A DNA stretch of 64,000 nucleotides from Dioszegia crocea (GCA_001600615.1 BCKK01000004.1:1413316-1477315); one strand, 5' to 3'; positions 32,604 through 45,097 are shown, counted from the stretch's first letter. Program-made: numbers and translations. Notes: generated from the letters alone by a model not told the origin.

Positions 32604-35600
32604 TCATCCCCCGACCCGCTGTCGCTCGAGGATACTCTTCTGAGACGCATCTCTCGACACCCGCCTAAGGTGTCAGCTTTCAGAACCTACCACGATGGAG
32701 GCTTATTGACTTACCAGTAATGCTGCAGGCAATCATGAGCCGCCAGCCTATTCAAGAATCCCTCGTCGTGGGTGATGACGATGAGCTGGAAATTGGTCTG
32801 TTGTCGACGTTCGCGGATGATCCTGGAATTATCAGCTCAATACTTCTATCTGATGCCAGGAACTATTTGACTCACTCAGCAAGAGCCTCAGCCAAAGCAT
32901 TAATGTTCTCTTGGTCAAGATTGGTAGTCGGCCTACCTTGTCAGCTTGGCTTTCTCCGCCGGGATCTACTGCACAGCAACGCAGAGCTTACTCATCCAAT
33001 GCCAAAACCCCACAGCCCTGCCCGAAACTCTCCGCCAAAGCCAGCCGGATGATGATACTAGCCAGAACCTTCTGACCCGCCGAGCATCTACCCCGCATAT
33101 CCAGCTCGACGTCATTTTTAACCATGACCACTCGGTAATTGTATGATTTCCGAGTTGTCGATGCAGTGGTTTCGTCGGAGTCGGACCGGATTTTGATGCC
33201 GTCAATGTCTGGTCGTTAGCTATGTCTTCGCAGTCTCTTGGGCAAAGCAAAGCGAGCCTCACCTGTGCCCTGGTAGGTCTTGTTCCAGAGATGACCAATC
33301 GTATCGTTAATCTCGTCCATCTTGATCGAGTGGTACTTGAGAATGGCACTATCGTGTGAGCTCTACCCAAGTCCGCATGACCGTAGATGACGACTCACTT
33401 GTCAAGAGCCTTGCCATACTTCTCCAAATCGTTATTGGCATGTTCGCTCATCTGCAAATCATGAGCTCCATGTCCAAGCCAGTTGACTTCGTAAACGATC
33501 ACCCACCTTCGTCTTGATCAATTGCTCCTTGAATAACTTATCCGTACTAGAATAATCACTCTTCAGCGTCGCCTCCAACTTCTTCCTATTCTCCTTCATC
33601 TGCATAAGCTGACCACTAGCCATCTGCCACTATCCTACATCAGCTGTATCCCTCATTCAGTCCCAGTCCAGACTCACAGCTCCAGTCTTGGCATTCTCTT
33701 CCTCCTTCCCGAGCGTATACTTCGAGTTGAAATCTTTCCGGCTCCTAGCAGCCGACTCAATATCAATCCCATCAATCTCCTCCTGGACCTTTATAATGTC
33801 CTTCTCACCCTTCCTATATCGGATGTTTTGGGTAATGTTCGATTTGAGCGATTCGGCTTTGGCGACCTCACTCAGAATGACTTGAAGAGCCTTTTCGATA
33901 CCCGCGCGCGCATCAACCGCAGCTGACATTTCCGCCTTGAGGTCGTCGATCTGAGACTCATTCTCTCGGATTTTGCGATCGTTCCCTTCGGTGATGTATC
34001 TGACTCATCAGCGGCTGCACTATCTCCGTGTTGACTTGACTCACGCCTGACATGCCCGATGTTTGCCCTCAATCTCACCCAGACTACTCTGGAATATGCC
34101 CACTTGCATCCCGGCCTCGTTCTCGGCATTCGCCCGCTCGGAGCGATGTCGAGTGAGCGCATCATTCTTCTCTCTCCACGGCGCCTCTGCCGCCTGAGCA
34201 GCTGCATCCAACCCCTGACTATGTCAGCTCCAGGACGGATGTGCAAACTCCCGCTAACTGACCTTGAGCTCAGCCTGCAGACCGAGCAGAGACTCTTGTA
34301 ATTCCTTCAAGGCCGCCTCGTCTCTCTGTCTTCGCTCCTGTTTGCTCTTCAACTGGCCGAGTCGGATCGTACTACGATTCTGCTCGTTCTGATGATTTCT
34401 CAATGTGTTGTTCTTGAGTTCTCGATCTCCAGACAAGCTCGTTTGTTCCCGCTGGAGATTTTTACTGCCATTGTCAGTTCGCAATGCTGCTGTGATCGCT
34501 CAACTCACATTTCATTACTGATAACATCCACCTCCCTCTGCACATCCTCGACCGTCTTGAGACTCCCAGTCGATTGCAGATCCCGCTCTAATCGACCAAT
34601 ATCAATCTTGAGCTCCCGCACCTCGCCCATAGTCCGCGACATCATCGACGCCGCAGATTTCAACGTCTGTAAATCCCTCACGGCCACTTTAGCCTTCGCC
34701 ACGCGATCTTTGGCGCTCTCAACTTCTTCCGAAATCTCATCAATTTTGGCGGAATCCGATTCGATTTGTCGTTCCAATTCCGGAATAGTCTTGGCCTTCA
34801 GGTTGACAACGACCGATTCGGAAGGCAGAAGTTCCTGGCACTTGTCATACTCCGCTTGCCAGGCAACTTTCTCATCTTCCAGATCTGCTTTGTCTTCGTC
34901 CGTGTTGACTGCGGTGATCTTTGCTTGGATCTGATGTAGTCAGCAGTGTAGACGATGGGTACATACGAGTTGCTCGATGGCTTTAGACTCATCGGGAGCG
35001 ATTTTCCGCATGCAAGTTCCACATGAATGTTTGGACCTGGCGGTCGCAAGTTGCTTCGTCCAGAAGTCGGCATAATGCTCGTGTCCGCTGAGCCGACTGA
35101 AGGATCAGTCCTTGACCTTGATCCCGGGAGCAACTTACTTTGATCGCTCCTTGAGCTCAATAACGGCCTCGGCCAGGGCTGCAGCGACGGTAGGGTGACC
35201 GTTGACAAGAAGAGCTTCGCTAATCCTCTTCTCAAGGCCTGAGGGGTCAGCATCTGGCTCGGGCGAGCCTAGAAAGTAACTCACGTGAGATCTCAGAGCG
35301 CTTGTCCTTGAGGGATTGTTTGGCGATGTTCATTGACGTTTGTAGCTGGGAGAGGGTACGGTTGTTAGCCGATGCGGATGCTTCGGCTTCTTGCAGTTCG
35401 CGATCTTTGCGCCTGTCAATGAGCACAGCTCCCACCTCGGACTTACCCTACAGCAGTAGTAATCTTAACCTCCATCGTATCTGGTACTAGATCCTCGTCC
35501 ACAAGCTCCTTGAAACGGGGCGCATGGCTAACAGTCCTAGCGCGTCAGCTTAGTCCGCTTGGAGCAACTTACGACGCCTCGACCTGTCCCTCCTTATTCC

Positions 35601-37663
35601 TGAGCTCATTTCGCTTGATGGTCAATTGCGCTCGGGAGTCCGCCTGCCGATTCAACAAGCTCAGCTCGCCCTGGATCTTATCCCTATCCCCCTCTTTTTG
35701 CCGGATCTGATTTGTTTTGTCCCGAATCTGATCCTCGTACTTTGCGTTCGCTATGTCGGCCTCGAGCTTGGACTGCGATTCGGCATTCTCGGCTAGTTTA
35801 CCTTCGAGGAGTTGGATCTCGGCGTCAAAGGAGGAGACCGAGTCGAATTGGGATTCAGCGTGCCGAATTTTGTCATTCAGTTTGCCCTGGCGATTAGCAC
35901 TGTTGTGTCCGAGACTCACGATTTGATCCTGTTTGCTCCGTTTAGTTGCCATAGCGCCCGTCTTGACACTTGCCAACCTGTCCAATTCAAGCTGCATTTC
36001 TCGCTCTTTCCGACCGCCCTCCAACTGAGACTATTAGCGACCGTCTCCGTCCAGGTTACTATGCACCCACTTGTAGCTTTTTGAGATCTGCTTCGGCCTG
36101 GCGCACAAGCTCGTGAATCTTGTCCACAAACTCGACGATTTTGCTATCCTCCAATGGCGAATAGTCAAACCCGCCAAAGTTGTGTGCTTTGGCGACTTCA
36201 CGCACTGCAGCCTCTCTGTCTCGAAGATTACGCTCATAAGCCTACATCGTCAGCTTACTATGTCATTGATAGCTCACTTTACGGTTAGCAGTCAGGCCTC
36301 CTTGGGTGCTAGCCAAATTCCTCTCCCTTCTGCGTAATTCCGCCAATCCCTCATCTTCCTTCTTCCTCAAATCCTCCTGCTTCTCCCGCTTCGTCTTGAT
36401 CTGTTTCAGGTGATTATCGTAATTCTTCATCATATTCTCCAGCTCCTCGGTCGATTCTAGACCATCAGCCACTGCATGCCCGGGACTCACCCTTCATGAC
36501 CGTCATCCCCTCGAGCTGCTCCTCGCGATTCGTCTGCAGCATGCTCTTGTGCTTTTTGAGATCCTCATACCGCTCGAAGATCCGCTGGAATCCCGTAGCT
36601 TCGGCGTAAAAGACTTGATTCGCGTTGTACATCGCCTCAGCTTCCGCTTTGAGTTCCTCAGATTGAGCCTTCTTGGCCGCTTCTTTCGAGTGCGCATCTT
36701 CGATATCTTTCCTCATCTATCTATCAGCTCGTGCGCTTGAGTCTCATTAGCTTACCCGCTCCGCCTTGTCTTTGTCGGATTTGTAGTGATGTAACCGCTC
36801 TTTGTCAACCTTGAGCTCCTGCGTGCGCTCTTTCCGGAGTAGCTTGATATTGTCGAGAGCTTTGGTATATCTGCACAAATCAGCTTGGGCACTTCGCAGC
36901 GCTACGCAGAGTATGCTCGAACTGACTTTGTGGCCTCAAAGATATCATCAAACTTCTTCTTCAATGCCGCAGGTTCGGACAAGGGCCAGTTCGCCTCCTC
37001 CTGATGGCAGAAAATGACATTCTCAAGGATAGCTTTCGAGACACCCATAACATTTGGCACCTCTATGTCCATTTCGGCACATTTAGTTGAAATGACATTT
37101 CTCTATGGCATCAGCTAAGATCTCACGGGTATCTTCGAATGACGACTGACCTTGCCTTCCACACCGTCAATATCAGACTTGGCCAGGATCCCCTCGAGTG
37201 TCTTCATTGTCATACCCCCAGCCTTCTTCACAGTCACCTGCAGATTTCTGGTGACAGTCATACGTTCGCGATTGACATTCCAGAATCTGAGTCGGACCTG
37301 AGCCTTCACTTCTTTCTCATTGGCCATTTTGGGGTCATGCACAAAAGCGCCACCCTTGGTGTTGGGTGGCATGTCGCCCGTCGTTGCGTATTTCAGGCAT
37401 TCGATGATGGTCTGAGCGTCAGCAGGGCACGTCAGACACAAGAGGTTGACAGCGGATCTCTGAGAGTTCTCAGGCTGTAACAGACACTCACAGTCTTTCC
37501 ACTACCGTTATGTCCGACGATGACGGTCAGGGGCGAATAGAACTCGATGACCTGGACATGCTTGTCGTCGAACGAGCGGATCCCGCGGATGGCCAACTTG
37601 TTCAGGGCGGCCCTTTGCTCATCAGCTACGTTCTGCCCGTCTTCCCTACAGGCTCGCTCACAT
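32604..37663 (-). CDS. RAD50: Rad50 DNA repair ATPase (MRN complex)
   Basis: A many-exon gene. The N-terminus spliced is [17 protein letters not shown], then [10 protein letters not shown] (Walker A) and [26 protein letters not shown]. Long heptad coiled-coil regions follow on both sides of a zinc hook with [10 protein letters not shown] (CxxC, near 35015). The C-terminal ATPase lobe ends [10 protein letters not shown] then RVSRD, with the stop at 32604. Rad50 with Mre11 and Nbs1 senses and tethers DNA breaks. The start codon appears to be interrupted: exon 1 ends in AT, a 49-nt intron (37613-37661) follows, and exon 2 starts GGCCGCC, giving AT/G-GCC-GCC. Most introns here are 36-50 nt. The gene is divergent from the cytochrome b5-like gene, 213 bp apart. 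Confidence 0.92.
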
Positions 37664-37876
37664 TGCGGTGGGTGGAGTGGTTGAGTGAAGGAAGGCAGAA
37701 AGTTGATGAAGGCCCTCCACCGAGCTCGGTCCAGTCACTCGACGCGTCCATCGCTTCCGACGGAAAGAAGTCAAAGTTCCGGGGCACTAGTAGGTGGGTG
37801 GCAACAACAGACTTTTTCAATCGTCAACATACCCTGCATTTGTAGCTCGATCACTCGGATATCACGCTGTTGAAGG

Positions 37877-38794
37877 ATGTCATGGGTACGTCTGGGAGAC
37901 CCCTTCTTCAATGGCAGAAACTGACTCCCACAGCTCATACCCTCAATACCAGGATGGTCGAGACAAACACCCGCCTCCTCCTCAACTTCACCTACCCCCG
38001 CCGATACCACCTCGAAGTCGGCGGCCGCTCAATCGGAAGAAGAGGAAGAAGATCTGGATATACCACCTCAGTTTCCGCTACCAGACTCAGCACAGCGGTC
38101 TCAAGCGCCCTCCAAGTCCCAATCCGAGCCATCGCCTGCTTTCAATCTGCATCCTCCTTCACCGACGAATTCTGATAATGGAGAGCCAGCATCCGATCTC
38201 AACATTGCAATCATTGCAGATGCTATACCAATAGGAGATATGGCGCCGCCACCGTCTACAACCAAGAAGCCGGACTTTGGGATTCAGCAGGGAGGGGGAT
38301 TAGGCGCTAAGGAGATGGCGCCGCCTGTCAAATTAGCGCCAAAGTCCAAGAAGAAGGGAAAGGTCGCGCTCGCACCTGGATGTTCGGCTTTGGATTGGGC
38401 GAGGCTGTGTCAGAGTGGGGCAAACTTAAAGGGACATACAAGCATGTTCCCGATCCGGGTGACGCTGGAAGAGTTGCAAAAGGTACGTCTACGTCCGTTG
38501 GTGCAGCTCCAAATTGCACGCCCGGCTCACAACTACAGCACAATACCAAAGAAGACGCTTGGTCGGTCTTCAATGGAAGAGTGTACAACATCACACCTTA
38601 CCTACCATTTCATCCAGGCGGGGAGGCTGAGATGATGCGTGTTGCAGGTCGAGATGGCACCAAGCTTTTCAGTGGGTCGGGAAGAAGTCGCACGGTTAGG
38701 GTTGAGAGCTGACACTGTAGTGTTGACACACTCATGGGTCAATATGGAGTACATGATGCAGGAGTGCATGGTCGGGATGTTGGTCAGAGGATAG
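37877..38794 (+). CDS. Cytochrome b5-like heme-binding protein (Irc21 / CYB5R4 N-terminal type)
   Basis: Four exons: 37877-37885 (9 nt, MSW), 37934-38482, 38539-38671 and 38721-38794, with introns of 48, 56 and 49 nt. The product is 254 residues. A disordered Ser/Pro/Glu-rich N-terminal half leads to KKKGKVALAPGCSALDW, then VTLEELQKHNTKEDAWSVFNGRVYNITPYLPFHPGG, with the heme-ligating His in HPGG, and the second His in LTHSWVNMEYM. The PGCS-LDW segment before the b5 domain is typical of the Irc21/CYB5R4 group. No membrane anchor or flavin domain follows, so it is a stand-alone b5. The redox partner is unknown. An apparent frame change between exons is fully explained by the introns. Confidence 0.87.
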
Positions 38795-39533
38795 CAGTGC
38801 ATCTCCGCCTCGGCTTTGCCTGCGCGCCTATCTGCCAACCTGTATCATTACACCATCTCACACATGTATCATTGACACGCAAATCACCTCAATAGCAGGT
38901 ACAACCCGAAGCTGTATCTCTCGGGTCCCGATCTCCACACTCCTCGCGGCACACGAGCTTGGAAACCCATTGACACACGATGTTTGATCAGTACGCCTTG
39001 CCTTTTTTTGGGCCAGACGTATTGATCCATGGCAAGGAAGATGACGCTGGGACGAGCCGATGACCTCATGCATTGTGCCTGAAGCAAAGATGCATTGTAA
39101 TTGTTCACAGGGGGGCCGCACACCCACAAGTATAACATCCGAGCCCAGCACACAGGACCATGCAAGCCGGAGGCGGATTGCCGAAAGTGGCAGTGTACCG
39201 TAATTGCAAGGGCTCCCATCATCGTGGCCAGGGTGCGGTCAGGTATAGTGTCGATTAGTTACGAGACCAGCCATCTACTCCCGACAGGGCAGAAAGGCTG
39301 GGCTTCATCTCGACATCAATACTCAACCAGCTGTCGAGGCAATTTCTGAAACTGATTGGAGATTGGCTAGCTGCGGGCACACTCTGCTCTCTGCACTCAG
39401 CATCTGAACTCGGTCCGTACTCTGCAACTAACCCAGCTGCGGACGCGCGCTTTCTGGACTCTGCATATTAACAGACCAGCAGAACGATGCCGTCTCTGAA
39501 CTCTGCACAACTCGACTTCGAGACACCAGGTCA
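38795..39533. other. Intergenic region with degenerate CTCTGCA-rich stretch
   Basis: 739 bp without a recognisable gene. From about 39365 to 39510 the words ACTCTGC, CTGAACTC and AGCTGCGG recur several times, giving a weak repeat of about 60-70 bp. Antisense open frames at 38858-39222 lack coding character. Confidence 0.45.
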
Positions 39534-40262
39534 TTACATAGGCGGCAGAAGCTCAGGGCGATCGTTGATGAGGTCATAACAATCCCTGTACCCCTCCCAG
39601 ACATCCGCCTCCATGCTCCTGCGAAGCTTAAGCAGCTCAAATATCTCCTCGTCTAGGCCCTTCTCTCTGGCAGCCATGGCGCCACCCGTCCCCTGCAACA
39701 AGGTGAGCAAGCCCATCAGGACCGCCACGAGGTATGAGGGAACCGACGCTAGCTCCAAGCTTTCCGACTCCCCTCCCAGTACGCCATACCACATTTCTTC
39801 GCAGTCAATGGCGTACAGCCTCCTCGTAATCCGAATGGTGGTCTGCGTTGCGGAGAATAAGGTGAGTTGTACGCGAGATGACATAACTTGCTCGTAGATG
39901 TCGATCATCGTCCCTTGGAGTAGCAAGATTATGTCATCGACCTCGTCAAGCTGAGCGTGGGCTGGGAGGAGCGATACTTCACCCAGTACCCGGTCAAGGG
40001 AATTGTAATATGGGCTGAAGTCGAGCGGTATGATGTTTGGGTCGTCGCTGAAGAGGGGCGAGAAAGCTGGCGGCTGAGTGAATTCAGCAACTATAGGGCT
40101 TCTATGCCTGAAGTAGGCGGATGGTACCGCTTATACATACTTCGCTATTGGGTAAATGGTAGGGCTCGGAAGAACTTGTCGAAGGAGAGTTCTCGAGGGA
40201 GAGGCTGCCAAATGTTTCGATAGGCAATTCGCTGACTTCCGCAGACACTCCACTCCTCGAGA
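39534..40262 (-). CDS. Hypothetical protein, 5' end unresolved
   Basis: A stop-free frame runs from 40108 down to the stop at 39534 and continues through a probable 33-nt intron (40109-40141) into an upstream exon that is open to 40262. The joined text includes LLRQVLPSPTIYPIAKHRSP, then FSDDPNIIPLDFSPYYNSLD, LLLQGTMIDIYEQVMSS, SATQTTIRITRRLYAIDCEEMWYG and a hydrophobic YLVAVLMGLLTLLQGTGGA. The coherent residue pattern and lack of stops over 700 bp argue for a real gene. I could not find an in-frame ATG with a proper first intron: a stop at 40263-40265 lies directly upstream. It is either a gene with an unresolved first exon or a 5'-truncated relic. The family is not recognised; one hydrophobic helix could span a membrane. 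Confidence 0.45.
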
Positions 40263-40493
40263 CTAGAGCATGTGTGTCTTGTCTCGCTTGGGGGTTTCCC
40301 ATGGCGAGGTATGCTTCCCACACAGAGATAAATGGTATATTGGACAAGTCGGCTTCCAATCCCATATACAACTAGAGTATTTGTTCTGCATGACGTGGCT
40401 TTCCGCTAAGGTAACAGTTACTCTACCTGTCAACACGCGCCTGTTTTCGAACCTTCACGCCTCCCAGTCACACATCTCCATACCCTAGGCAAT

Positions 40494-43047
40494 ATGTCTA
40501 GACCTCAGACTCATCGCAAGTCGCAGTCGACATCAGCATTGTCAATCATCGCATCCAGTCCGAATCGTCCGTCAAAACCCTCCAGGGAGAAAGCCAGAGG
40601 AGGGCTCGAGCGCGTCGAGGAGGGTCCCGCTGTCCACCGACGTGATAGTGGGGATAGAAGAGGGGAGTCGCATACTGTTCAGAGGCATCAGAATGGGCAG
40701 GCAGGCTCCACACCAAAGGGTACTCCGGGAAGGGGCAATGCCGGGAAAACTGCAACAATAGCGGATATCAAAGGTTGGATGAACGATGTGAGTCATAAAC
40801 ATCTCGGGCGGACTGCTTGGGCTGATATCCAGGTGCTATCTATTCGTGCTTCGTCTTCGAGACGTCTGGTGGCGCTACAGAACATGGAAGAATGCCTCTT
40901 GCGGTGTTGTTTGGAAGGAAGAACCGGGCAAGTTGACATGGCTGAGCTTCTGGCTTTGAACGGTAGGTGTCGGTGTCATGACCCGTCACTAGGAAGCTGA
41001 TCGCCACGCAGTACATACCAGCCTTCTCATACTCCTCACTCGTCATTCCCAGCTTCTCGCCTCACGGGCCCACTCACATTCCTCGCTACATTCCTCAGAC
41101 GAGGTGGCTATCGGCCTCGTACCAGAGCTTACAGCGGTGTTTGGATTGCTTCAGGGGCTGTGTTTACTCAGCGCAACGTGCAAAGCTGCATGCGCAGAAG
41201 ATTGGGCTATCGAGGTGGGTCCCTTCAGATTCTACTGACGAACGACTCGCTTACAATTTAGATGTTGATAGATCTTTTACTCCTTTTACGATCCATCCCA
41301 GCCGCATCTGAGAGCGACGGCCAACCCAATCGACCCGTTGTTTACTCCATACTCGAGTTACTCTTCTGCATGCTTGTCGACTCTCCAGAGTACTCTCGGC
41401 GATTCGAGCGGCTGTCCGGGCTTGAGGCGGTCACGAGGGTATTGAAGGGCTCGAGCGTGTCCAAGGATGTTAGGTGAGTTGTGCCGTCCTAATCCCTCAG
41501 GACCTGGCTGATTAGCCAGAATGAAGTGCATTGAGTTTCTCTACTTCTACCTCTTACCGGAGCATCAATCCCGATCGTTGTCATCTTCCACCCGATCCGC
41601 CTCATCGGCATCAACCTCAACATCCACCTCATCATCTGACTCTCTCTACCCCCCTTCACCTCTCGACCGTTCTTCCCTCCCGCGCCAATCACCACTCATC
41701 GTCCAACCCCAGTCTCCAAGACGCACCGACGACCTAGACCTCAACTTCGTACCCCAGACACCGCGGAAGAAGGTCACGCCTAATCTGGGATATCTCACAC
41801 CCAGCAGCCGCCGCGTGTCAGGCGGAAGCAGTGCGAAGAGTACACCCGCATTGCAGACTGTTCCTGCCTCTCCGATAGAATCTGGGAATACAACACCTAA
41901 GGCTTCCGCCCCGCGACGCGAGAGCGGGGATGCGGAGGTTGGCTTGGGGCTAGGTCTACCAAATGCAAATGGGGGCGGAATGAAGAGGGATGTCACTGCG
42001 ATCCATCTCGGAACCATCGTCGATTCTCCAGAGTCTAGCAGTAGCTCTAAACCCCGCGATTCCCAGCACAGCCATCCACTTCCGCGATCGCCAACATCGG
42101 GCAAGATGTCACGCTCATCTACCCAGCCCAACATCTCCGGACTCCCTCCCACCCAGCGCCAGACTTCCCTCTCTGTTCGGAAACCCAGTCGGTCTCCGCT
42201 GGTCCAATCCTCCATACCCGAATCGCCGAAAGCTGGAGAGTCGAGCGAGGGAGAAAGAGCCAGAAGACGGCAATCACGCACGTCACTTTATCCTAGCGAT
42301 ACAGATGGTCCATCTGGAGCTTCCGACTCGGGCCAATCTAGAATGCGATATTCTAGGACATCCTCTCAATTGTCGTTACATTCCGACTCGCCTTCTGCTC
42401 CCCCACCCGTTCCCCGCACTCCGAGGATTCGACATTCAATGACCTCCTCCCATCTCTCCGCTAGCACGTCCGAGATCCCACCACCGACCCCCTCCCTTCC
42501 CAAATCCCCCCGTGTGCGTCATTCCCGCACATCTTCCCACCTCTCTGCTATGCCCGCAGATGCGCCAGCACATCCGAATCAAATGAGCAGGTCACCATCG
42601 GGATTCCTCATACCGCGAACTCCCTCAGGCGGCGATCGATCGACAAGCACAGGCCGGACACCGTCAGCTCTCCTCTCCCCCGCGCCTTCTCACTCGCGCG
42701 TATCTTCCGCTGGAGATGATGGCGGGGTAGAGCGGACGCCGTCCAAAGCCCGTCGAGCTTTCCCTTCTGAGCTGACGCGCGGTCTCCTGCCCCCTCCATC
42801 CTCTCCCAAACCTACTCCACTGGGCCATTCGCGTCGACTGCCCTCTACCTCTGATCGGCGGTCGTCTCTGGCGCCAGGGATTGGCGGGAGCGGTAGCGAG
42901 AAGGCCGGAGGCAGAGAAGAGGTGGCAGGTGTGCGAAGTGTGGAAGAGAAGAAGCAGCTGCTGGGGCAGTGGTTGGGGAATGTGGATGCACTGGTCAGTG
43001 GGGTTGAGGGAGCGGGATGGTGGGGAGCGCAAGGGAAGGGAAAGTGA
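40494..43047 (+). CDS. cdc14: Cdc14, septation initiation network component (Sid1 partner type)
   Basis: Four exons: 40494-40962, 41012-41214, 41262-41473 and 41520-43047, with introns of 49, 47 and 46 nt. The product is 803 residues. The N-terminal half matches the SIN Cdc14 family (PF08045): LVALQNMEECLLRCCLEGR, SSDEVAIGLVPELTAVFGLLQGLCLLS, PVVYSILELLFCMLVDSPEYSRRFE and VRMKCIEFLYFYLLPE. This is the fission-yeast Cdc14 that binds the Sid1 kinase, not the phosphatase of the same name. The family core is about 250 residues; here a 500-residue Ser/Pro-rich tail is added, with many SP/TP and RxxS sites and three imperfect ~30-residue repeats. Such a tail is a plausible phosphorylation platform. 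Confidence 0.88.
42343..42600 (+). repeat. Three imperfect ~85-bp coding repeats in the Cdc14 tail
   Basis: The protein repeats are MRYSRTSSQLS..., IRHSMTSSHLS... and VRHSRTSSHLS..., each followed by a Pro-rich spacer with P-[RK]-[TS]-PR before the next copy. Each copy holds an RxS and TSS cluster. Confidence 0.8.
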
Positions 43048-44067
43048 GAAGCGTATTGAAGCCTGCGAACGGACTCCAGGGCTGGGTACGCTGGGTGGCG
43101 CCGGCATAAGAGCGTCAGCATACATGAGTACGGCACTGGACGGGCCAGAAAATCATAGACGGAATACCGTCATTTATGGCAGTACCGCATCATTCATATA
43201 TCTCGGTCGTCGTACATGACTTGCGATGGCTGGGCGTGCGGCGGCAGTGAGGCTATGATCAGGATTTCGCAAAGACCCGCGGGGTGCATCTCGAACCCAT
43301 CCACCTTAGGAGATGTTGTACAATACTTAGCTTCAACCAGATGCATACATGTGCGATCGTAGTACTGTCAGTGGGCCATGCTGAGACGCATAGTCAGTAG
43401 ATTATAATGTCAGGCAAGTAAAGTGGCCGAGCGCGCGCACTACACGAATGCTTTCAACGAAGACTGGGTTTCATGGCGATCGGGCTGGGCCTATGCATGG
43501 GCTCTGTCGTGCGAGGCGAGGGCTACACAGCAGCTTTGCGACGTGCTGCGTTCTGGCGAGACAGCCGGCTGAAGCTTAAATCTCAGAAGCAGGGTTTTGC
43601 ATCATCCTGAAGCGAGAAGGAGCTGTCCCGTCCTCGTACGTTATCTGACAGCGCTTTCAACGTGACCCTACATCGCGTTTTGGGCCGGCCGCTGCAGATC
43701 CGGGACGATGCTAACGATGGGTCTTTCGAAGCAGAGAAGCAGCATGAGAACTTCACACGCGTAACAACACTCCAAGCCACAGGGCCGGGTCATGAAACGA
43801 ACTTCGTTCCCTGGATTTCCCCTGAAGTCCAATGTACTCCACGCGTAACCAGACTGATCCTTTGTCTTTAGCCAGCGAGAAAGACAGTGACAGCAGACAT
43901 ATATGAACTGCTCCAGATCCCCCCTTACATACCAAACTCTTCCGCTGGACATTCACCAGTTCCTCCGCTGCAAAGTACTGATTCCACTCACACGTCAGAC
44001 CTCGACGAACTCGAGTTCGGGCAAATACACCTCCTTCGAAGCTTGACTATGTTCCACATACAACATC
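43048..44067. other. Intergenic region without a recognised gene
   Basis: 1,020 bp between two plus-strand genes. Short frames on both strands (for example 43662-43871) are rich in rare combinations and lack intron signals or domains. A T-arm-like GTTCGA at about 43290 has no matching cloverleaf. Confidence 0.45.
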
Positions 44068-44529
44068 ATGGCTTCTACTCAAGAGTCTCCATCGTCAGCA
44101 AGCACAGCGCGTCGTAACCCCCTACGTTTCCGGGTCCTCCTCCGGCTGAGTACCGAGGGGAACACCTTTGAAGAACCCTACAGGATCGAAATCACTCGCC
44201 CAGGTCTCGACACAACTGTTCCGAAACGCGCTCGAGATTGGTTCCACGGGCTCATTCAGGACAGTGATGATTGCTACCAAGCTGTACTGAATGCCGGCTC
44301 CCGAGACGGGACCATCGTCCTGGGCTCCCTTGAACGTGCCAATCTCGCACAGGCGACCATCCAGGCTCGTTCCGGCTTTGATCCTTCTGACGACAGCTAT
44401 CCTCAAGTGGAAGTGGTCATGAGCGAGGGCGAATATGAGGAAAAGAAAGGCTTGTGGGATGCTGAGCGCGAAAGAGCGGTAGCACGAAGATCTGGGGGCC
44501 AGAGCCGATCTGGAGGTCAGAGAGCGTGA
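44068..44529 (+). CDS. Small hypothetical protein
   Basis: A single-exon frame of 153 residues, ATG to TGA. The text begins MASTQESPSSASTARR, then RFRVLLRLSTEGNTFEEPYRI, DWFHGLIQDSDDCYQAVL and EVVMSEGEYEEKKGLWDAERERAVARR and ends Gly/Ser/Gln-rich. It is hydrophilic with a charged helical C-terminal part and no signal peptide. I do not recognise the family. The absence of an intron is unusual for this window. Coding character rests on balanced residue composition only. Confidence 0.5.
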   Translation: MASTQESPSSASTARRNPLRFRVLLRLSTEGNTFEEPYRIEITRPGLDTTVPKRARDWFHGLIQDSDDCYQAVLNAGSRDGTIVLGSLERANLAQATIQARSGFDPSDDSYPQVEVVMSEGEYEEKKGLWDAERERAVARRSGGQSRSGGQRA

Positions 44530-45028
44530 GGGTTTTGAATTTACTGTGAATTGTTCGTGACGGTGATGGGAACTAGCTTTCTGAGGGATTTGGATTCGAT
44601 CTGTCCATAGGTCGGGCTGGACGTGTAGTTGGTAGAGAGAACTAAGGACTGTCCATAAACTCGCTATGTATGCAAATATTTACAGCTCTATGCCATGAAG
44701 TTGATCGCCGTACACGATCGTGAGTCGCGATGCACATTACCTTAAGCTTTAATTATTGTGTGCTCCAACCGCAACGTTCGGTTCCGAAATATCAATCTGT
44801 ATATGTCATCGCTGAAGCCCAAAACATCTGTCATAGACGTCGAGCTAAGGCCATATGTCGTACAATACTCGTGCAGCTGGAGAGCGAAATGTGAGCGGGC
44901 AAGTCAGACACAGACAACTTTGCACTCGCCAGCCGCCGCCGAACGGCGCCACTTCAAGCTGATGCATCAGGAGGCTTGAAGGTCCCGGGGGAGATATTGG
45001 ACAGGGTCAACGCGGTCAGATACTCGAC
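44530..45028. other. Intergenic region without a gene
   Basis: About 500 bp, AT-rich near 44740-44800. Nothing recognised. Confidence 0.45.
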
Positions 45029-45097
45029 ATGCATCTAATATCACTCGTGTCACATGGTCAGCCGGCCAGTGATCACTTGACCAGGGCCAGTGGTAAG

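Noticed and set aside
38858..39222. Overlapping minus-strand frames of about 100 codons
   Set aside because: No domain, no intron-supported extension and composition unlike the real genes nearby.
41646..42281. Long antisense open frame (about 210 codons) opposite the Cdc14 tail
   Set aside because: It lies wholly within a clearly coding exon on the other strand and reflects GC-rich, Ser/Pro codon composition.
43255..43320. tRNA-like T-arm (minus-strand GTTCGA) near 43290
   Set aside because: No stem pairing around the loop and no A box, D-arm or acceptor stem could be formed.
43887..44117. Plus-strand frame overlapping the start of the small hypothetical gene
   Set aside because: It begins at a GTG, lacks any ATG context and conflicts with the longer frame from 44068.
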